Assembly (NCBI GenBank): GCA_001275005.1
Contig: JWZX01001698.1
Location: 1 to 17,654, forward strand
DNA length: 17,654 nucleotides
Source of the DNA: Chrysochromulina tobinii
Lineage: Eukaryota > Haptophyta > Prymnesiales > Chrysochromulinaceae
Direction: 5' to 3'
Both the position numbers and the translations under genes were made by a program. The notes under the pieces are model-generated. The model had not been told where the DNA came from, did no database searches, and saw nothing but the letters and a program-made list of their open reading frames with translations. This document shows positions 13,810 to 17,654 of this stretch, one piece after another. Within the stretch, counting starts at the first letter, position 1. Every line of letters begins with the position of its first letter.

Positions 13810-16767
13810 ATGCCCGACGCGGACCTCGAGGCGATCCTCTCTAATAGACTCAAGCACCTTCACGGACATCTAGCCGCTGAGACCCTTGTAACCCTGGAGG
13901 CAAAGCTGGATGCGGATGGGCGAACCGGCTTGTTAAGTCATTTCAAGCTGCTCGGGATCAGCTTTCTCAAGGATCGTCAGGACCTTGTGAATGCGGTGTC
14001 AAAAGCCAAGCGCGAGAGAGCAGCAGGTGGCGTCATGCCGGACAGAGCGTTGGCTGATCCTCGAGTGGTTGAAGCTCCTAGCGAGGGCCATCTCTACGAC
14101 TGTGATGTGTTTGGCACATTGCGTGGCCTGGTGTGCAGGCCTGCGCAAGAGCATGCTGACTTGGGTCCAAATCCATACGAGGAGGCCGACAGCGGCCAAG
14201 TGTTACCGAGGCAAGTTGCCGTCGACGGACACCCTGGCTTTGGCCACCTGGCCGGCCGCGACGGCGGCGTGCCGACTGGTTCAGCTGCGACGCTGGCGAT
14301 GAGCGCCGCCCACCTCGAGCTCTTTGCGGCCGGCTCTGACCCGCTCGCCGCTGCAGTGGCCGCCATCGAGGGTCCAGCAGCGCAGGGAGCCACCGCCGCC
14401 GACCCTCTCGACCTCGGCCATATGGCGTCCGCGGCTTCGCCCGCGGCTCCGCCCGCCGACCCTGCAGCCCGCGCCGCGACTGCCACGCTCGGCGCACCCG
14501 CCGCGGCCAGCACAGACGCCCAGGTCGACGCCCAGGACGGAGCCCAGGACGACGCCCATGACGACGGTCTCGGACCGTTGAGGGACAAGGGGCTCGACCC
14601 CAAGCTATTCCAAGCGCTCGCTGCTGCGGGCGACAGGAGAGCCCTCTCATCAGCCTTGATTGAGGCCGGATTGAAGACCGGTACGCGGCTTAAGCTCGAG
14701 GCCGCCCTTCAGCCGTGGCGCACGCCGAGGGCGCCGCCGTCGTCCTCGGCCTCCCAAGTTTCCCCACATGCGTCGTCACGAGCGACACCGGCGCCGTCTG
14801 TGCCGTCTGAGCCGCCGAAGCCGCCGATGCCGCCGGAGCAACCGGGGCAACCAGAGCCGCTGGAGTTTCCCATCGCAGTTCCAGCCGACTACAGCCCCGA
14901 GGATCGCACGCGGATGGCCTGCCTTGCATGCAAGTGCTCACCACAGCGCGGCGACGACAGCCCCGAGGATCGCACGCGGCGGCGGCGCGAGGCGGCCGAG
15001 GCAGGGCGCCGGCTAGCGCAGCAGGCGCGGGAGGACGAGGAGAAGGCGATGCGCGCGGCAGCGGCACAGCACGAGGCTGCTGAGCGTCGGAAGAGTGCGC
15101 AGCTCATCGAGCAGCGCCGACAGCGCGCCGAGCTCCTCGCAGCGCAGGTCGAGGCGCGCGCAAAGGCCGCACCGCCGCCTTCATCGCTCGTAGCAGCAGA
15201 AGAGTTAGTCCGCCCTCGAGTGCCCACTACGACGCCAATGGCGGATGCGGCGAGTGCAGCAGGCGCGGCGAGCGGCACGACAGGCCACACCCGCCAGCAG
15301 CGCGTGGACGCGCTCAAGACGGCGCGAAAAGCGCAGCGGGCGGAGCGGGCCATCCTCCTTGCAGAGGCGAAGGCGGATCGCGAGTACCGAGCCGCACGCT
15401 CGGCACGCCGACCATCCAGCGTCGCCGCCGAGCCGCCGGCGTTGGAGGCCGCTTCGGCCGCGCCGTCTTTGCTGGGCGTCCCATCAGCCCACGAAGTGGC
15501 CGCGCCGGCGACCCTCGAGCCTCTGCGCGTGCTGGAGCGGAGCACAAGTCTCGCCGAGCGTGCGAGCCGGCTGCATGTGCGGATGCCATCGGGCGAGTCC
15601 ATCGAAGTGCCCTTTGATCGCGACCGGCCTGTCGAGGAGCTGCTTGAGCTTGTGGGCATCGAGCTGCTCCGGATCCACTCTGTCGAGGCGCTCGTCGAGC
15701 TGTACACGCTGCTTGACCGCTCGCGATTCCCGCCGGCGGAGCTGGACGACGCCGAGGGAACGTTTGGGGAGGCAGGGTTGTGCGGTGGCGCGATGCTTGT
15801 GCTTCAGCGGCGCGACGCCACTCTGCAGCAAGGCAAACCTCGGAAGCCGCGAGTGCCAAAGCGCGCGCCGCCCAAGCCTCAGCACGCGCCCACGACTTTG
15901 CTCGCCGTGGCCGGGGGACGCATCGTAGGCACGCTATGCGGCAGCTACACGTTTGCTGATGAAGCCTTCCGGCGTGCCGGTATGCTGCTGCTCGTAGGTG
16001 AGCCGACGGCCGCAGGTGACGCCGCACTTGCGGCTCTTCAGCCGCAGCTGCACAACCTCTCCTTCGCCTTCAGGCTACCATCCACTGACGCGCACGGGAG
16101 GCCTGCATCGCTCGTCTCGTGGACTGACGACGTGTACGAGGTTCTCCAGGGCCTGGTGCGCGAGCACGCGCTGCTGCTCATTCGTGCCATTGTGGGGCAC
16201 GGTGTGGCCGCCGACGCGTGCTTGGCCTACGCACAGCAGTACGGCCACGGTGCCTCGTGCCCCACACGCCAGCTCGTGCTGCTGAGCGGGAGTCATGCCG
16301 AGGGGCGCGCCAGCAGGTGGCCTGCGGTAGACTGGCGGCTACTCTCCATTGTGGGCGCGGCTGACGGCACCTCTCTCACCAACGTGGAGCTCTTCCACGT
16401 GCGTCATCGGCCTTGCACACCCGGCGCGAGCAAGGTTCGTCTCCTCGAAGGCGCCGACCGCTCGTACGCTGGCGCTGCCGCCGCGACAGCCGCCGCCACG
16501 ATCAACGATTGGCTCGAGGGTGCGCGCCGCCTCGACGACAGCGACATGAATTACTGGTCCATCTACGGCTCGGTCACGCCACCCGCTTCGCTAGATCGGC
16601 TGCTGCTGGCGGCGGCGGCGATTGATGATACTCCGCTCGTAGGCACCATGGCTCGTGCTGCCGAGATCCAGCTGGAGTGCCTCGCCGACGACCTCCAGCT
16701 GAGTGACGCAATGTGTTCTTGGAGCGAGAAGCGCCTGCGCGACTACTTTGAGGCCGGCGGCGCTTGA
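13810..16767 (+). CDS. Large multidomain protein with SAM/SAP-like helices, coiled coil and UBX-like domain
   Basis: 985 residues, single exon. Residues about 5-70 are a helical module ending L-G-I-S-F-L-K-D-R-Q-D-L-V-N-A-V-S-K-A-K. A SAM-like segment (L-I-E-A-G-L-K-T-G-T-R-L-K-L-E-A-A-L) lies at 283-300. Residues 305-355 are Pro/Ser-rich; 388-455 and 495-533 are charged coiled coil. Residues 586-667 resemble a UBX (ubiquitin-fold) domain: R-L-H-V-R-M-P-S-G-E-S-I-E-V-P-F, a helix, then Y-T-L-L-D-R-S-R-F-P-P-A-E-L and F-G-E-A-G-L-C-G-G-A-M-L-V-L. UBX domains recruit the ATPase p97/Cdc48 through an F-P-R loop. Here the loop is F-P-P, so binding is uncertain. Residues 695-985 look folded (few low-complexity stretches, many aliphatics) but match nothing I recognise. 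Function unknown, possibly an adaptor. Divergent from the SelU-like gene. Confidence 0.65.
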   Translation: MPDADLEAILSNRLKHLHGHLAAETLVTLEAKLDADGRTGLLSHFKLLGISFLKDRQDLVNAVSKAKRERAAGGVMPDRALADPRVVEAPSEGHLYDCDVFGTLRGLVCRPAQEHADLGPNPYEEADSGQVLPRQVAVDGHPGFGHLAGRDGGVPTGSAATLAMSAAHLELFAAGSDPLAAAVAAIEGPAAQGATAADPLDLGHMASAASPAAPPADPAARAATATLGAPAAASTDAQVDAQDGAQDDAHDDGLGPLRDKGLDPKLFQALAAAGDRRALSSALIEAGLKTGTRLKLEAALQPWRTPRAPPSSSASQVSPHASSRATPAPSVPSEPPKPPMPPEQPGQPEPLEFPIAVPADYSPEDRTRMACLACKCSPQRGDDSPEDRTRRRREAAEAGRRLAQQAREDEEKAMRAAAAQHEAAERRKSAQLIEQRRQRAELLAAQVEARAKAAPPPSSLVAAEELVRPRVPTTTPMADAASAAGAASGTTGHTRQQRVDALKTARKAQRAERAILLAEAKADREYRAARSARRPSSVAAEPPALEAASAAPSLLGVPSAHEVAAPATLEPLRVLERSTSLAERASRLHVRMPSGESIEVPFDRDRPVEELLELVGIELLRIHSVEALVELYTLLDRSRFPPAELDDAEGTFGEAGLCGGAMLVLQRRDATLQQGKPRKPRVPKRAPPKPQHAPTTLLAVAGGRIVGTLCGSYTFADEAFRRAGMLLLVGEPTAAGDAALAALQPQLHNLSFAFRLPSTDAHGRPASLVSWTDDVYEVLQGLVREHALLLIRAIVGHGVAADACLAYAQQYGHGASCPTRQLVLLSGSHAEGRASRWPAVDWRLLSIVGAADGTSLTNVELFHVRHRPCTPGASKVRLLEGADRSYAGAAAATAAATINDWLEGARRLDDSDMNYWSIYGSVTPPASLDRLLLAAAAIDDTPLVGTMARAAEIQLECLADDLQLSDAMCSWSEKRLRDYFEAGGA
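14887..14979 (+). repeat. In-frame 27-bp duplication (offset 66 bp) in the UBX-like gene
   Basis: The 27-base segment at 14887-14913 recurs at 14953-14979 with one mismatch. It encodes D-Y-S-P-E-D-R-T-R and D-D-S-P-E-D-R-T-R. The offset of 22 codons keeps the frame. The 13 codons between carry C-L-A-C-K-C, the densest Cys cluster in the protein. Confidence 0.85.
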
Positions 16768-17024
16768 GTGTCCCCCAAAGGCTGTTTCTGTAAAAGACGC
16801 CTTACCAGTCAGACACTAAGTCACGTCACATCACGTCACATCTAGTTGTATATACTCGAGGGTCCTAGTATAGCTTGATCGGATGATGGGATCGGATGAT
16901 GGGTTGGATCGGATGTCGTCGTCGGTACCGTACCGTAACGTACTGAAGTGAACGTACGAGTCCGTACGGTATAGGGTCGGGGCTCGGGCGGAGTTTGTGG
17001 GCAGTGTGGAAAGCCAAGCTTGGT
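16768..17024. other. Convergent 3' region with short tandem and inverted repeats
   Basis: About 260 bases between the UBX-like stop and the stop of the minus-strand filamin-repeat gene. CACGTCACAT is repeated around 16822-16841. GATCGGATGATGGG occurs twice at about 16877-16904, with a third partial copy. TACCGTAC (16926-16933) and GTACGGTA (16964-16971) form an inverted repeat. This probably serves as 3' UTR or terminator DNA for both genes. Confidence 0.6.
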
Positions 17025-17654
17025 CTATAGATCCGACACTGCGCCATCTAGGCTTTCCGAAACAGCGCTGCCCATACGACTATCCGTCGCACGACAAGAC
17101 ATCGGATTCGAAGTGGTATCCCAACTCAAACCGACTGGCGTAGCATTGAGGCGCCACACGCTCCACCATGCGAACGCTTCTTGAAACCTTTCCTTCAAGA
17201 GCTCCTCTGCCAACAACGTGTCGTTGCTTTCCAACCACAACGCGAGCTTCTTGCCGCTTTGTTTTTCATTCCGGAAGCGCTTGTTCCACTCGAAAAAGCA
17301 GCTCTTTACCCAGTTCATGGTCAGCCTACCCCTGACCCGGGCGATGTCTGCCTTCACATGCAGGAGGGTTTCGGTCAATGCAATCCACGTATTGAAGGCA
17401 GAGCGTACGCCATGTTGGATTAAGCCTTGAGCCGCCCAGCGGATGATTACGAGCGCATCGAGTTGCTCGTATACGCATCCGAGCCATTCGCAAAAAGCCC
17501 AGTTGAGGCCCCTGTTGGAGATTGCGGAGGCGACGGCAAAGAGCGTATCGCCGCGGCTCTTGCCGGCCACTTTGGTCGAGGCGAGCACGGGCGGCTTCTC
17601 GACGACGAGCGTGAGCGGCGAGCCGATGACCTCTTGCCCGCCGACGTGCACCGT
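17025..17654 (-). CDS. C-terminal part of a filamin-repeat protein with Trp-rich (Sfi1-like) helical repeats; 5' end outside window
   Basis: The frame is open to the window edge, so the start is missing; the stop is TAG at 17025-17027. The first visible residues, T-V-H-V-G-G-Q-E-V-I-G-S-P-L-T-L-V-V, match the last strand of a filamin/ABP280 Ig repeat (G..I.GSPf.v.V). After about 30 residues come helical units with F-x-x-W ends: F-C-E-W, F-N-T-W, F-F-E-W, F-A-W-W. The first three Trp are 33 residues apart and the next about 41. This spacing is like Sfi1-type centrin-binding repeats, and such Trp repeats are frequent in haptophyte proteins. It suggests a cytoskeletal or basal-body scaffold. The last 40 residues are Ser/Asp-rich and unstructured. 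Filamin assignment moderate; Sfi1 likeness is by pattern only. Confidence 0.6.
   Translation of the reverse strand, partial: TVHVGGQEVIGSPLTLVVEKPPVLASTKVAGKSRGDTLFAVASAISNRGLNWAFCEWLGCVYEQLDALVIIRWAAQGLIQHGVRSAFNTWIALTETLLHVKADIARVRGRLTMNWVKSCFFEWNKRFRNEKQSGKKLALWLESNDTLLAEELLKERFQEAFAWWSVWRLNATPVGLSWDTTSNPMSCRATDSRMGSAVSESLDGAVSDL

Noticed and set aside
1-17654. tRNA or rRNA genes
   Set aside because: No tRNA-like A/B boxes with cloverleaf pairing or rRNA-conserved segments were recognised by eye on either strand.

Overview
The window looks like nuclear DNA from a GC-rich alga with a secondary red plastid, most likely a haptophyte (Emiliania/Chrysochromulina/Prymnesium-like). The genes are eukaryotic, alternate strands, have no operon or Shine-Dalgarno structure, and are mostly single-exon with Ala/Arg-rich low-complexity stretches. 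One has a signal peptide followed directly by Phe, as in plastid preproteins of red-derived complex plastids. GTGTCCC/GGGACACAC-type repeats occur between genes. The species assignment is inference from style, not a database match.

Layout. 1-342 holds the decayed 3' end of a Ty1/copia-type pol, followed by a probable LTR start and a repeat-rich stretch to about 1100. Then come a SOUL heme-binding-like secretory protein (-, 1347-2039, TATA box at 2088-2094); an RTF2 homologue (-, 2860-4062); a plastid-targeted SnoaL/NTF2-like protein (+, 4251-5030) divergent from RTF2; a proline-rich single-pass membrane protein (+, about 5618-7023) whose proline-rich frame changes near 5866; a PDZ plus coiled-coil protein (-, 7095-7934); a membrane-anchored papain-type cysteine protease (-, 8252-10060); a spliced fucosyltransferase-like glycosyltransferase (+, 10692-12243); a SelU/PRXL2-like thioredoxin-fold protein with an in-frame TGA (-, 12637-13458); a 985-residue UBX-like multidomain protein (+, 13810-16767); and the C-terminal end of a filamin-repeat plus Trp-repeat protein (-, 17025 to the right edge).

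The most important observation is the probable selenoprotein. Two same-frame ORFs, 13458-13300 and 13296-12637, join through one TGA exactly at the first redox-cysteine position of an AhpC/TSA_2 (SelU/PRXL2) domain. This gives a UxxC motif, and the gene ends with TAG. A SECIS-like fold can be drawn in its 3' flank, but it lacks a clear AA apical motif, so it stays tentative.

The genes do not form one pathway. They are housekeeping, organellar, secretory and cytoskeletal genes packed in divergent and convergent pairs. A family of short GC-rich repeats has entered two of the divergent promoter regions, once with an apparent 10-bp target duplication.
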